Shown here: positions 53,741-63,581 of the stretch, piece after piece
Layout of the letters: each line of letters starts with the position of its first letter
Position numbering within the stretch: position 1 is the first letter of the stretch
NCBI RefSeq assembly: GCF_900105475.1
Contig: NZ_LT629777.1
Span: 2,356,001-2,420,000, forward strand
Reading direction: 5' to 3'
Source: Pseudomonas asplenii
GTDB taxonomy: Bacteria > Pseudomonadota > Gammaproteobacteria > Pseudomonadales > Pseudomonadaceae
Length of the DNA: 64,000 bases
The notes under the pieces: model-generated
Seen by the model: only the letters and a program-made list of their open reading frames with translations
Databases searched by the model: none
What the model was told of the DNA's origin: nothing
Position numbers and translations under genes: made by a program

Positions 53741-55663
53741 TCACACCCGGAAGTGGCTGACCATCGTCTGCAACTGGCTGCCCAGGCGTGCCAGTTCGAC
53801 GCTCGACGCCGCGGTATCATCGCTGGCCGCCGCGGTCTGTTCGCACACGTCGCGAACATTGATGATGCTGCGGCTGATCTCTTCGGCCACCGCGCTCTGC
53901 TCCTCGGCGGCGGCGGCGATCTGCTGGTTCATCGACTGGATGTTCGATACCGTGCGGGTGATGTTTTCCAGCGAGACCCCGGCCTTGCGGGTCAGCTCGA
54001 CGCTGCTGTCGGTCAGTGAGCGGCTGTTGTTCATCACCGTCGCCACCTGCTGTGTGCCGTTCTGCAGCGCCGCGACCAGGCCTTCGATCTCCTCGGTGGA
54101 CTTCTGGGTCCGCTGGGCCAGGCCACGGACTTCATCGGCCACCACGGCGAAACCACGACCGGCCTCACCGGCACGGGCTGCCTCGATGGCGGCGTTGAGC
54201 GCCAGCAGGTTGGTCTGTTCGGCCACGGCCTTGATCACGTCCATGACGCTGCCGATCTTGTCGCTTTCCTTTTGCAGCACGCTCATGGCTTCGGTCGAAC
54301 GCACCACTTCGCTGGCCAGACGTTCGATCTGGGCAATGGCTTCGCCCACCACCCGGTCGCCGGCACGGGCTTCGCCATCCGCAGCAGCGGCGGCCCGCGA
54401 CGCTTCTTCGGCGTTGCGCGCAACCTCCTGAACGGTTGCGGTCATTTCGTGCATGGCGGTGGCTACCTGGTCGGTCTCGATCTTCTGGCTGTTGACCCCG
54501 GCGCTGGTCTGGCCAGTGACGGCCGAGAGTTCTTCGGCAGCGCTGGCGATCTGGGTCACACCGTCGCGGATGCCGCTGATCAGGTCGCGCAGGGTACTGC
54601 CCATGCGCTGGATGCCTTGTTGCAGCACACCCAGTTCGTCACGGCGGGTGATGACCAGGCTGTGTGTCAGGTCGCCGGAGGCAATGCGTTCCACCACGTT
54701 CAGGGTTTCCTGGATCGGGCGGGTGATCTGGCGCGTGATGACGACGGCGGCGAGGATGCCGACCAGCAACGCGAGCAGGGTGCTGCCCAATTGCAGGCTA
54801 CGGGCCTGGGCGCTTTCCTTGTCACGGCGGTCCAGCTGGATCTGGTACAGGTCGTCGCTGCGCGAGACGATGTCCGTGCCCTGATCGGTCATTTCCTTGC
54901 GTGCCTGCACGATATCGCCGTTGGCTTTTTTGTACGCCTGTAAGGCCGTGCGGTAGTTGAGCAGGCCGGCTTCCAGTTGTTGCAGTTCGTTTTGCTGGGT
55001 GTTGCTGAAGTGCTGCGCCAGTTGTTTGAGGCTGGCAATCGCTTCATTCAGTTGGTTGACAGCCTTCTGTTCGGTTTCCGGGTTACTGTTTGCGGTGTAG
55101 CCACGCACTTCGTAGCGGGTCAGTTGAAACTGTTCCTTGGACTGGGTGATGGCCTCGAACCGTTCGAAACGGTTTTCCTCGCCGGGGGCCATCTGCAGCA
55201 CGTTGTCGTGGAGGGTGTTGATCTGCTTCTGTACGACTTCGGCGGTGTCGCCCATATCCTTGCGAGCACTGTTACCGGTGCGATAGGCCTCACGCATCTT
55301 GTTCAGCGACTGCTGGTAGGCGCTGATGGTGGCAGCCTGCTCCTTGAGCAGCTTGAGGTTGTCCGGGCTCTTGAAACTGTTGAGCAGTTTCTGTTGCAAG
55401 GCGATGAACGCATCGAGGTTGACCTGGACGTTCTGTGCGGCAGTTTCGTCGCCATTGGTCATCATGTATTGCAGTCGCGCCACGCGCAGTTTGGTCAGCG
55501 AGGCATTGAGTTGGGTGATGTCACTCATCCAGTTGCTGCGGTCGATCAGACCGCCCAGGCTGGTCCAGCCGGTCAACGCCAGGATCGTGGTAAGTGCCAG
55601 GACCAGGCCGAAGCCCAGGCCCAGTTTCATATTGACGCTGATGTTGCCAAACCAGCTATTCAT
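53741..55663 (-). CDS. Methyl-accepting chemotaxis protein with helical bimodular sensor
   Basis: A 640-residue chemoreceptor. Transmembrane segment 1 lies near 11-31, a long all-helical periplasmic domain of about 245 residues (40-285) follows, then transmembrane segment 2 ([18 protein letters not shown]) and a HAMP domain ([22 protein letters not shown]). The cytoplasmic tip has the conserved [20 protein letters not shown] followed by [12 protein letters not shown] that contacts CheA and CheW. The size and helical pattern of the sensor suggest the HBM fold, as in P. putida McpS, which binds TCA-cycle organic acids. The ligand of this one cannot be read. No CheR-tethering pentapeptide is visible (C-terminus QTMVSHFRV). 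Confidence 0.92.
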   Translation of the reverse strand: MNSWFGNISVNMKLGLGFGLVLALTTILALTGWTSLGGLIDRSNWMSDITQLNASLTKLRVARLQYMMTNGDETAAQNVQVNLDAFIALQQKLLNSFKSPDNLKLLKEQAATISAYQQSLNKMREAYRTGNSARKDMGDTAEVVQKQINTLHDNVLQMAPGEENRFERFEAITQSKEQFQLTRYEVRGYTANSNPETEQKAVNQLNEAIASLKQLAQHFSNTQQNELQQLEAGLLNYRTALQAYKKANGDIVQARKEMTDQGTDIVSRSDDLYQIQLDRRDKESAQARSLQLGSTLLALLVGILAAVVITRQITRPIQETLNVVERIASGDLTHSLVITRRDELGVLQQGIQRMGSTLRDLISGIRDGVTQIASAAEELSAVTGQTSAGVNSQKIETDQVATAMHEMTATVQEVARNAEEASRAAAAADGEARAGDRVVGEAIAQIERLASEVVRSTEAMSVLQKESDKIGSVMDVIKAVAEQTNLLALNAAIEAARAGEAGRGFAVVADEVRGLAQRTQKSTEEIEGLVAALQNGTQQVATVMNNSRSLTDSSVELTRKAGVSLENITRTVSNIQSMNQQIAAAAEEQSAVAEEISRSIINVRDVCEQTAAASDDTAASSVELARLGSQLQTMVSHFRV

Positions 55664-56093
55664 CGAATTCCTCCAGTAACTTTGTGTTGCGTGTTCGTTG
55701 GGTGGCTGGAAGGTCTTGTTATTGGTGCCAGCAAAATTTGTTCGTAGGGGGGTATCGGCGGCGGGGCCGATAGCTGAAAGGTTTTTTCTTTGGGAAGATG
55801 TTTCACGAAAGCTGACTCCTTGCAGGTGATTCAGACGGTCCGGGCGAATGCACGTTTCGTCGGGATGCTTTCACCTGGCTTTGAGCTGGCTTGGGGGTTA
55901 AGGAATTTTTCACATTCCTTTCACCGCAGGACGACCGGCGCAGACCTAGGCTCTGGATCCGGATGAGTGGGGAGCCGGGAGCGGAGTGCTTTCTCCCGCG
56001 GCAGTGACGCCTGATGCTCAGTTGTCATTTTTGCTCTGTAGCGTCACCGGTATCACTTACTCAACCAGCCTTTGTCGTAGGGGCAGCCCAAAC
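55664..56093. other. 430-bp region between chemoreceptor and Ais-like gene
   Basis: The two genes diverge, so this holds both promoters. I can see one palindrome (AAGGAAT-N7-ATTCCTT at 55900-55920) and no convincing -35/-10 or FliA element. Two in-frame start codons for the Ais-like gene occur further left, without family support. Confidence 0.45.
55900..55920. repeat. Short palindrome in the divergent region
   Basis: AAGGAAT and ATTCCTT form a 7-bp inverted repeat with a 7-nt spacer. It may be a regulator site for one of the two flanking genes. Confidence 0.4.
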
Positions 56094-56768
56094 GTGGAAT
56101 CAAGACTGGCGTATGGCTGGGTGCGGCGCTCGTTCGAATCGAGCCGCTTGGCCAAGTATAAGATCGTGCTGGCAATCCTGCTCGCAGCGCTCCTCGTCAT
56201 TCTGCTTGTCCTGTCGATTCTGCGACCGACGGTCGTTGCCGACCTTGCGCGCGGGGGGGAGAGCAGTGCCATTACCCTCACTACCGCCTGGAAAAAGGGC
56301 GAGATGGTGGTGCTGGTGCGTCATGTCGAGCGGTGTGACCGCTCCAAGGCTCAATGCCTGGCGGAGCCGGATGGCATCACTGATCGGGCCCGCGATGTGG
56401 CAGTGGGACTGGGGGCGCGTTTTGAGCGGCTCGGCCTGGCCAGGACCGATATCTACAACAGCCCGTTGACCCGTGCGGTCCAGACCTCCACCTACATGTT
56501 CAACCAGGCCAGCAGTACCCAGGACTGGCTGTTCAACTGCCGAAAGACCATGCTGCGCGATATCCGCCGCTACAAGGTGCATGGGCGCAACCTGGTACTG
56601 GTCACCCACAGCGAATGCATGAACGCACTGGAACAGATGCTGAACGTCTCCATTCCGTCTCCCGGCTATGGTTCTGCGCTGTTCCTGAGCGAGCCTGCGA
56701 CGAGCACGCCCCCCAAGGTCATCGGTTATCTTGACGCCTCGGACTGGTCGCAGGTGTTCAAGCCGTAG
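56094..56768 (+). CDS. Membrane-anchored histidine phosphatase, Ais/PmrG-like
   Basis: A 224-residue protein with one transmembrane segment (about residues 23-43, VLAILLAALLVILLVLSIL) and a periplasmic histidine-phosphatase domain. The catalytic motif is VLVRHVERCDRSK (RH of the RHG family), with NSPLTRAVQTSTYMF and LVLVTHSECMNALE as the later conserved parts. The RHxERCDRS pattern is that of Ais/PmrG, which removes phosphate from lipopolysaccharide core heptose. I choose GTG 56094, since the transmembrane segment then follows a short positive tail; longer readings are possible. GT39-type genes lie nearby, which supports a role in lipopolysaccharide modification. Confidence 0.7.
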   Translation: MESRLAYGWVRRSFESSRLAKYKIVLAILLAALLVILLVLSILRPTVVADLARGGESSAITLTTAWKKGEMVVLVRHVERCDRSKAQCLAEPDGITDRARDVAVGLGARFERLGLARTDIYNSPLTRAVQTSTYMFNQASSTQDWLFNCRKTMLRDIRRYKVHGRNLVLVTHSECMNALEQMLNVSIPSPGYGSALFLSEPATSTPPKVIGYLDASDWSQVFKP

Positions 56769-56903
56769 GCGGGTTTCGCTGAGCGCGCGTCTGAAGGGCG
56801 GCCACAGGGCAGACGATCTTTCATTTGAGTTTGTCGTCATCCGCTTTACAGTACGCGCTCCTCGGGAAATGAATCCCGGGGTGTTTGCCTATGGAGTTAT
56901 CCC

Positions 56904-57239
56904 TTGAAATACGCGAGCAAAATCGCTGCTTCCCTGCTGTTCACCCTGGCTCTGGGTGGTTGCACCGGCACCGCGATGAAAACCCAGCAATTGGACAGCA
57001 ACCAGTACACCGTGATCGGTCACAGCGAAGCGACCGCCACCGGCATGCTGCTGTTCGGGGTTATCCCGATCCGCCAGAACGACCGTTTCGTCCGTGCCCA
57101 GACCGCTGCTATTCAGGCCAAGGGCGGCGACGCACTGATCAATACCCAGATCCAGGAAAACTGGTTCTGGGCCTGGGTCCTGACCGGTTACACCACCAAA
57201 GTGTCCGGCGACGTGGTCAAGCTGAAGAAAGCTCAGTAA
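56904..57239 (+). CDS. Small lipoprotein with TTG start
   Basis: A 111-residue protein with a lipoprotein signal (MKYASKIAASLLFTLALGGC, lipidated Cys20). The short mature part has a GMLLFGVIPIRQNDRFVRAQ segment and a C-terminal basic tail (GDVVKLKKAQ). The start is TTG at 56904, with GGAG 7 bp upstream; no ATG or GTG gives a sensible signal peptide. A strong terminator follows 12 bp after the stop, so it is a monocistronic gene. I do not recognise its function; related small lipoproteins are common in Pseudomonas. Confidence 0.78.
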   Translation: MKYASKIAASLLFTLALGGCTGTAMKTQQLDSNQYTVIGHSEATATGMLLFGVIPIRQNDRFVRAQTAAIQAKGGDALINTQIQENWFWAWVLTGYTTKVSGDVVKLKKAQ

Positions 57240-57250
57240 GTACCCGCCCG

Positions 57251-57283
57251 AAAAAAACGGCGCTCCTGGAGCGCCGTTTTTTT
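57251..57283. terminator. Bidirectional terminator
   Basis: AACGGCGCTCC-TGG-type stem (ACGGCGCTCC / GGAGCGCCGT) flanked by seven A and seven T serves the lipoprotein gene and the convergent GT39 gene. Confidence 0.9.
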
Positions 57284-57301
57284 ATGCCCGAAGCCGGGGG
57301 C

Positions 57302-58756
57302 TCAGCGAGTGTAGAAGTAGTAGGTGCGTTTGCCGCCGATGGTGACGGTCGCCAGGATCGTGTGTGAAGCGTCGGGCTCCTGGTTCTGGACGACGGCGAC
57401 ATTGTCCGATGAGGCGCGCAGGAAGGTATCCAGCTGCTCCGGGGTTTGCACCACCTGTTGTTGGCGCTGGGTGTAGAACACCGTCGAGGCCAGGCGTTCG
57501 TCCGGCTGATACAGCGCGACCTGCTTGCCGCTGGTCTGTAGCGCGATGATTTGGTCGGTTACCGGCTTGAACGAAGTGTTGCGGTCGGCCAACGGCGCGC
57601 GCCAGGCGGCTACCAGGTAACCACAGACGACCACCGCCAACAACGTGGCGGCCAGGGGGCGACGACGCTCGACCAGTTGGCGGCTGAACGTCGACGTGGC
57701 GGATCGCCGACGCAGCCAGTCGAGCAGCACGACGCTGTATTCGGCGGCGATGATGGCGGCAGCCGGTGCCATCGACACCATGTAGACCATGCGTTTGCTC
57801 GAAGCCAGTGTCAGCAGGGTGAACTGGGCGAGGAGCCAGATGCTGGCTAACAGCAGGTGGCGCTTGCGTGCCAGTTCCTTGCGCAGGTGCCAGAGCCCCA
57901 GGTACACCAGCAGGTTCCAGGGCAGAAAGGCCTCCGGCAACTTGGTGAAGTAATAGTAGAAAGGCTCGTAGTGACCGGCGGCGGTGAAGGAGCCGCTGAA
58001 GCGACCCACGCTGTTGGCCCAGAGCACTTCCCTGACCGCATCCGAACCGCCCTGTCCGTACAGCAGTTTCAGCCAGATCAGCAGCGGGATCAGTCCGACC
58101 AGGGTGAACAGCGCCGGGCGTAGCCAGTTGCCGACGCTCAAGCGCTTGTCGATCAGGCTCTCGCTGAGCAGGTAGAAGAAAATCACGATCCCCGGCAGCG
58201 CCAGTCCCAGTACGCCCTTGGTCAGGGTCGCAATGGCGATCCCCACGGCGAACACCAGCCAGCCACCCAAGGTGGCGGCTTGTCGCCTGCGTTGCTCGTT
58301 GGCGTGGAAGAAAGCGAACAGCGCCAGGGACACACCGAGGCTGAGGATGGCGTCCTCACCGACCTGGCGTGCGTTGCCCAGGTAGCTGGCCATGGTCATC
58401 AGCAGGGCGGCGGCGGTCCAGGCCAGCAGGGTCGGTCGGCCGATCCTGCGCATGAAACCGTAAAGGGCGAGCACCGTGAACAGCCCGGCGAATGCCGAGG
58501 CCAGGCGCACGGCCAGTGGCGTGGCACCCACCAGCTTGATGGCGGTGGCATCGAGCCAGAGGCTCAGCGGCGGTTTCTCCAGAAACGCATCGCCCAGTAG
58601 ACGGGGAGTGATCCAGTCGCCGTTCAGCTGCATTTCCATGGCGATCCCGGCCACCCGGGACTCGGTGGAGCCCTGTAACTCATGGTTGCCGAGGGCAAAG
58701 AAGAAGACGAGACAGCCAAGCAGGCACAGCAAGATAACGGGACGTATCGTTCGCAT
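57302..58756 (-). CDS. ArnT-like GT39 membrane glycosyltransferase
   Basis: A 484-residue polytopic protein of the GT39/ArnT type. The first periplasmic loop has the family's acidic/basic motif LQGSTESRVAGIAMEM and LLGDAFLEKPPLSLWLDATA; about ten transmembrane segments follow. ArnT enzymes transfer 4-amino-4-deoxy-L-arabinose from undecaprenyl phosphate to lipid A; other members add mannose or other sugars to lipids or proteins. The last 130 residues form a soluble periplasmic tail. An Ais/PmrG-like gene is close by, as in some lipid A modification loci, but no arn genes are present. Confidence 0.8.
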   Translation of the reverse strand: MRTIRPVILLCLLGCLVFFFALGNHELQGSTESRVAGIAMEMQLNGDWITPRLLGDAFLEKPPLSLWLDATAIKLVGATPLAVRLASAFAGLFTVLALYGFMRRIGRPTLLAWTAAALLMTMASYLGNARQVGEDAILSLGVSLALFAFFHANEQRRRQAATLGGWLVFAVGIAIATLTKGVLGLALPGIVIFFYLLSESLIDKRLSVGNWLRPALFTLVGLIPLLIWLKLLYGQGGSDAVREVLWANSVGRFSGSFTAAGHYEPFYYYFTKLPEAFLPWNLLVYLGLWHLRKELARKRHLLLASIWLLAQFTLLTLASSKRMVYMVSMAPAAAIIAAEYSVVLLDWLRRRSATSTFSRQLVERRRPLAATLLAVVVCGYLVAAWRAPLADRNTSFKPVTDQIIALQTSGKQVALYQPDERLASTVFYTQRQQQVVQTPEQLDTFLRASSDNVAVVQNQEPDASHTILATVTIGGKRTYYFYTR

Positions 58757-58905
58757 GGAAATACCGGCAAGAGGAAATTCAGCCCTGGGGCTTCACAGTA
58801 ACCCAGCACTATACGGGGGAAGATCTTAATAAATTGTGAATGACTGTTATCCGGCTGGGCTTGCCCGGCAGCGGTGGCGAGCAGACTCGCCACCGCCCTT
58901 GCCGA

Positions 58906-60735
58906 TCAGTCGCCGAGGGCTTCGCCTTCGCGCCGGGGATCGGCACCTCCGGCCCACGACATGCGGCCCTGCGCATCGCGCACCCGCATGATCGCCTGGG
59001 TGCCGCTGGTCATTTCCAGTTCGTTGATCTCATGCCCCTGCTGCTTCAGCGTGTCGATGGTCGGTGCGGAAAACAAGCCGGGCTCCAGCTCGGTCGGGCC
59101 GTTGCGGCTGCCGAAGTTGGGCAGGTTGATCGCCGCCTGCGGGTCGAGGTTCCAGTCCAATAGGCCAACCAGGGTCTTGGCCACGTACTCGATGATCTGC
59201 GAGCCGCCCGGTGAGCCGACGGTACCGAGGAACTCGCCGTTCTGGCGGTCGAACACCAGGGTCGGTGCCATCGACGAGCGTGGGCGTTTGCCCGGCTCGA
59301 CGCGGTTGGCCACCGGTTTGCCGTTTTCGCTGGGGATAAAGGAAAAGTCGGTCAGCTGGTTGTTGAGCATGAAACCCTCGACCATCAAGTGTGAACCGAA
59401 CGAGCTTTCCACCGTGGTGGTCATGGACACCGCGCTGCCCTGGTCGTCCACCGCGACGATCTGCGAAGTGGAGATACGCATCGGCGAGCGGTCGGGGGCG
59501 AGGGCGACCTGCAGGCCGGCCGGTACGCCGGGTTCGGCCTTGCCCAGGCTGCGTTCGCTGATCAGTCGGGCGCGTTCGGCCTGGTATGCCGGGTCGATCA
59601 GGCCGGCTACCGGCACCGGCACAAAATCACTGTCGGCCACGTACAGGCCGCGGTCGGCATAGGCCAGCCGCTCGGCCTCGGCGATCAGGTGCACGGCCTC
59701 CGGGCGTGGTTCCAGGCCGGCGGCCGTCGTGGTCTTGAGCGGCGGCAGCGCCGGGAGTGCCCAGTGTTTGTTGCGCGCTTCCAGCGCCTGCAGGGTGCCG
59801 AATATCTGCGCGATGGCGATCGCACCGGAGGAGGGTGGCGGCATGCCGCAGAGCTTCCATTGCTTGTAGTCGGAGCAGATCGGCGTACGTTCCTTGGCCT
59901 GGTAGCCCAGCAGGTCGGCCAGCGACAGGCTGCCGGGGTTGGCGCTGCCATTGACGGCGGCGACGATTTCCCGGGCGATGCTACCTTTATACAGCGCGTC
60001 GCTGCCTTCGTTGGCGATGCGCTTGAGCACGGCGGCCAGTGCCGGGTTTTTCAACAGCGTGCCGACCGCTTTGGGGCGACCGTCAGGTTCGAGGAAGTAG
60101 GCGGCCATGGCCGGCGATTTCGGCAGAAACGGGCTGGCGGCAATCTGTTTGTGCAAGCGTGGCGAAATCGGAAAACCCTGCTCGGCCAGGCGGATCGCCG
60201 GCTCGAACAGCTTGGCCCAGGGTAGCCGGCCGTTGCTGCGGTGGGCCAGCTCCAGGGCGTGCATCACTCCGGGCGTACCGACCGAGCGGCCGCCGATCTG
60301 CGCCTGGGTGAAGGCTATCGGGGTGCCGTCGGCGTTCAGGAACAGCTTTTCGCTGGCGCCGGCCGGGGCGGTTTCGCGACCGTCGTAGGCATGCACCTGT
60401 TTGCCATCCCAGACCATGATGAAAGCGCCGCCGCCGATGCCGGTGGCTTGCGGTTCGACCAGGGTCAGCACCGCCTGCATCGCGATCGCCGCATCCACGG
60501 CGGAACCGCCCTGGCGCAGCATCTCTCGTCCAGCTTCGGCGGCCAGCGGGTTGGCGGCGGCGGCCATGTGCCGGGTCGCGTGCTGGGTGAGCATGCCGCT
60601 GCGATACCCAGAGCCGATCTCCGGGGCGTCGGGCATGGCGGGCTTGGCGTGACTGGGGACGCTGCAGAGCGCCAGCGAGAGGGCGAGGGTCAGGTTGCGC
60701 AGGACGGGGTGACGGGACGGGTTTCGGGAGTGCAC
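58906..60735 (-). CDS. ggt: Gamma-glutamyltransferase
   Basis: A 609-residue periplasmic enzyme that breaks the gamma-glutamyl bond of glutathione. A signal peptide covers about residues 1-31. The proenzyme is self-cleaved before the catalytic threonine; by alignment with E. coli GGT (TTHYSVVD) this is Thr423 in ISTSQIVAVDD. The small subunit continues GSAVSMTTTVESSFGSH, then GEFLGTVGSPGGSQIIEY with the oxyanion-hole glycines. The large subunit has TGIGGGAFIMVW and YDGRETAPAGA. Length and motifs agree with the family. Confidence 0.95.
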   Translation of the reverse strand: MHSRNPSRHPVLRNLTLALSLALCSVPSHAKPAMPDAPEIGSGYRSGMLTQHATRHMAAAANPLAAEAGREMLRQGGSAVDAAIAMQAVLTLVEPQATGIGGGAFIMVWDGKQVHAYDGRETAPAGASEKLFLNADGTPIAFTQAQIGGRSVGTPGVMHALELAHRSNGRLPWAKLFEPAIRLAEQGFPISPRLHKQIAASPFLPKSPAMAAYFLEPDGRPKAVGTLLKNPALAAVLKRIANEGSDALYKGSIAREIVAAVNGSANPGSLSLADLLGYQAKERTPICSDYKQWKLCGMPPPSSGAIAIAQIFGTLQALEARNKHWALPALPPLKTTTAAGLEPRPEAVHLIAEAERLAYADRGLYVADSDFVPVPVAGLIDPAYQAERARLISERSLGKAEPGVPAGLQVALAPDRSPMRISTSQIVAVDDQGSAVSMTTTVESSFGSHLMVEGFMLNNQLTDFSFIPSENGKPVANRVEPGKRPRSSMAPTLVFDRQNGEFLGTVGSPGGSQIIEYVAKTLVGLLDWNLDPQAAINLPNFGSRNGPTELEPGLFSAPTIDTLKQQGHEINELEMTSGTQAIMRVRDAQGRMSWAGGADPRREGEALGD

Positions 60736-60994
60736 GGCGTAGGCTCCTACCTTGGACTGACCTGGGACTATAGAGGGTGGCGGGAGGCAGGAACAACACG
60801 GCGTGCTCCTGATCGAGCCTTATCCCGGCCAGAAAAGGCGAGGCAGGTCGGGCAAATACGCGGTTGCGGTGCCTGCGCGCTTGTCGGGAAACTCTCTCAG
60901 TCGATCGGTTTTTCCCATTCGTTCAGGAAATATTCAGTGCTCTGAACGACACCATGCAGGTTTGCCCGCCCAACCTGTTTCGAGTCGTAGAACG

Positions 60995-62635
60995 ATGGTC
61001 AACGAAAAACACCTTGGCAGGCAGTCCCTGTCTATCTTCCTGCTTGCGCTGTTGCTCTTCACGCTGGGTATCTGGGATCAGACCGCCCAGGGTTTCGATG
61101 GCCGCTGGTGGCTGTTCCTTGAGGAAATGTTCCGCCACGGCCCGGGCTTTTTTGCCACGACCTACGGCGAGCCCTATCCCGATTACCCGGGAACCGCGAC
61201 GTTTCTGAGTTACCTGTTCGCCCGGTTGCTGGGGGCGCCGAACCACCTGGCCAATATCCTGCCGACAGCGCTGGCCTCGGCGGGCGTGCTGGCAATGATC
61301 TATCGGCTGCTGGCACCGTCGAGCCGCACCTGGGCGTTGCTGACCGTGCTGCTGACCGCACTGACGACGCAACTGCTCGAAAAGTCCCGTTCGGTGTGCC
61401 TGGATCAGATGACGTCGTTGTTGTGCCTGGCCTGTTTCTATCTGCTGCACACGGGCGAGCGTCTGGGGTCGAAGCTGCGGCAATATGCGGTGTTTCCCCT
61501 GTTCGCACTGGGGTTTGTCATTCGCGGGCCGTTGGGGTTGATCGAAGTCTGTGGCGTGGCCTGTGTCTACTGGGCCATGGGCGTTGCCCGCTCGCGGGCC
61601 GAGACGCTGCAAATAGTGCGCAGGGTGCTGGGTTACGGCTTGGTCGGTCTGCTGTTGCTGGCTGCCGGCTGGTGGGCGTTGATAAGCCTGGCGCGTCTGA
61701 GTGGTGGTGAGGATTTCGCCAAACAGGTCTACACCATGCAGATTGGCGGTCGCCTGGGCGAAAGTGGCGAGCCGTTCTACTTCTACTTCCAGCTCAGTCT
61801 CTACCGCTACTTCCCGGTGGTGCCACTGGCGCTGGCGACGTTGATCGCGTTGCGCCACAAGTGGTCGCTGCGTGATCGTGACAGTGAGGTGCAACTGGTT
61901 CTGCGGCTCGGTGCCTGTGGCTTGATGATCCTGTTGGGATTGTCGGTACCGCACTTCAAACGTGCCTACTACATCTTGCCGATGGTGCCGATGTTCGCGG
62001 CGGTGGCGGCCTATGGGCTGCTGCATGCACAAGGTTGGCTGGTGGGTGTGCGGCGTTTCTACAGCGGACTCGTGGCGTTGCTGCCGGGGCTCGGGATTAT
62101 CGTGGTGTTCGTCTTGCGCCACACCTGGCTCAAGCATGGGTTCTGGCCGCAGGTGTCGTTGCCGTTGTTGGTCGGCGCGTTGGTGGTCTTGCAGGTGATC
62201 GCCGCCAATCTCTGGTTGAAGCCATCCGGCGAGCTGGGGCGGCGTCTGGTGCTGCTGAGCCTGATCGCCCTGGCGACCCAGTGGCTGCTGCTGGTCAAGG
62301 TGGTGGAGCCGGCCCAGGACCTGGAGTTCGACACGCGGGGGTTTGTCGAGCCGGTGGAGCGCCTGCGTGCGGTGAATCCTGGGCCGCTGGTGTTCCTCGA
62401 TATGGGACAGGACACCTGGGCAGTGCGCTACATGATGAACCTGGACCACGACGAGAAACCGCTGTTCGTTGCCGGGAAGGACGCCGCCCGCCTGGACTCG
62501 TTGCCACGCCCGGCCTGGGTAATCCTGTCGCGCAAGGCGCAGGCGCTGTTGGCAGGCACCTCGTTGGAAAAGGCGACGCCGGTGTTCGAAGGGCGGTTCA
62601 ATGGCAATCCTTGCCTGGTATTCGAATTGAAGTGA
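60995..62635 (+). CDS. Polytopic GT39-like glycosyltransferase, second copy
   Basis: A 546-residue protein with about twelve hydrophobic segments, starting at ATG 60995 (MVNEKHLGRQSLSIFLLALLLF). After the first transmembrane segment the loop GFDGRWWLFLEEMF and YGEPYPDYPGTATFL correspond to the acceptor/donor loop of GT39 proteins, but in place of an acidic pair followed by basic residues it has a different pattern, so the sugar may differ from the first copy. The final 100 residues form a soluble tail. It diverges from ggt, with 259 bp between the starts that show no clear promoter. Confidence 0.7.
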   Translation: MVNEKHLGRQSLSIFLLALLLFTLGIWDQTAQGFDGRWWLFLEEMFRHGPGFFATTYGEPYPDYPGTATFLSYLFARLLGAPNHLANILPTALASAGVLAMIYRLLAPSSRTWALLTVLLTALTTQLLEKSRSVCLDQMTSLLCLACFYLLHTGERLGSKLRQYAVFPLFALGFVIRGPLGLIEVCGVACVYWAMGVARSRAETLQIVRRVLGYGLVGLLLLAAGWWALISLARLSGGEDFAKQVYTMQIGGRLGESGEPFYFYFQLSLYRYFPVVPLALATLIALRHKWSLRDRDSEVQLVLRLGACGLMILLGLSVPHFKRAYYILPMVPMFAAVAAYGLLHAQGWLVGVRRFYSGLVALLPGLGIIVVFVLRHTWLKHGFWPQVSLPLLVGALVVLQVIAANLWLKPSGELGRRLVLLSLIALATQWLLLVKVVEPAQDLEFDTRGFVEPVERLRAVNPGPLVFLDMGQDTWAVRYMMNLDHDEKPLFVAGKDAARLDSLPRPAWVILSRKAQALLAGTSLEKATPVFEGRFNGNPCLVFELK

Positions 62636-62743
62636 GTGGGTGAAGTGAGGCCTTGCCGACGTTCAAATAGCGCTCGCCAAGGCCTGGGCATGAGGCTTTA
62701 ATCGGATCCGATTCCATTCAATCCGATTCGAGGTGACGAGCCC

Positions 62744-63451
62744 ATGTCCCAAGCAAACAACCTGGTCAGCTTCAAACGTCCGGATGGCCGTGAGGTCAGC
62801 GGCTACCTGGCCCGCCCGGCCAAACTGGAAGGTGCTCCGGCCATCGTGGTCATCCAGGAGTGGTGGGGCCTCAACGACCAGATCCGTGGCGTGGCCGATC
62901 GCCTGGCCGCCAGCGGCTACCTGGCGTTGGTGCCGGACCTGTACCGTGGCGAGTCCACGGTGGAAGAGGAAGAAGCCCATCACCTGATGAGCAAACTCGA
63001 CTTCGCCGAAGCGGTCGCCCAGGACATCCGTGGGGCGGTGCAGTACCTCGGCGGCTACACGAAGAACATCGGCATCACCGGCTTCTGCATGGGCGGCGCG
63101 CTGACCCTGCTGTCGCTGAACGCGATCCTGGAACTGACCGCCGGTGTGGTCTGGTACGGCTTCCCACCACTGGAATACCTCGACGCCTCGGCGATCAAGG
63201 CGCCACTGCTTGGCCACTGGGGCACCCAGGACCTGTTCTTCGCCATCGAAACCGTCGATGCCCTGGAAGCCAAGCTGCATGAAGCGGGCGTTGATGCCAC
63301 GTTCCACCGCTACCTGGCGCACCACGCTTTCGCCAACGAAACGGCAGTGGGCAGTGGCCGCATCGCCGGTACCCAGTTCGACCCGGTCTGGTCGCAATTG
63401 GCTTGGGATCGCACGCTGACGTTCTTTGGCAAGACGTTGTGGCGGGGTTGA
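62744..63451 (+). CDS. Dienelactone hydrolase-family protein
   Basis: A 235-residue alpha/beta-hydrolase. The nucleophile is cysteine in ITGFCMGGAL (Cys115), with Asp163 in HWGTQDLFF and His194 in LAHHAFANE completing the Cys-Asp-His triad of dienelactone hydrolases. The N-terminal EWWGLNDQIRGVADRLA is the family's oxyanion region. True ClcD-type enzymes hydrolyse dienelactone from chlorocatechol; no such pathway is nearby, so the physiological substrate here is unknown. The gene has no operon partner. Confidence 0.9.
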   Translation: MSQANNLVSFKRPDGREVSGYLARPAKLEGAPAIVVIQEWWGLNDQIRGVADRLAASGYLALVPDLYRGESTVEEEEAHHLMSKLDFAEAVAQDIRGAVQYLGGYTKNIGITGFCMGGALTLLSLNAILELTAGVVWYGFPPLEYLDASAIKAPLLGHWGTQDLFFAIETVDALEAKLHEAGVDATFHRYLAHHAFANETAVGSGRIAGTQFDPVWSQLAWDRTLTFFGKTLWRG

Positions 63452-63581
63452 TGCGCGGTTGTTGAAAGCGGCGGGTAAGCCGACGGCGCGAGTTCGCCGT
63501 CGCACTGCAAGTCACTTAAGTCCTGTGCAGGAAATCAAACTCGAGCTGCGATGGGTTCAACCCTATCGGTCGTTACACAAA

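Noticed and set aside
55664..55800. FliA (sigma-28) promoter for the chemoreceptor
   Set aside because: A GCCGATAC element occurs on the minus strand near 55755, but there is no TAAA at the required distance.
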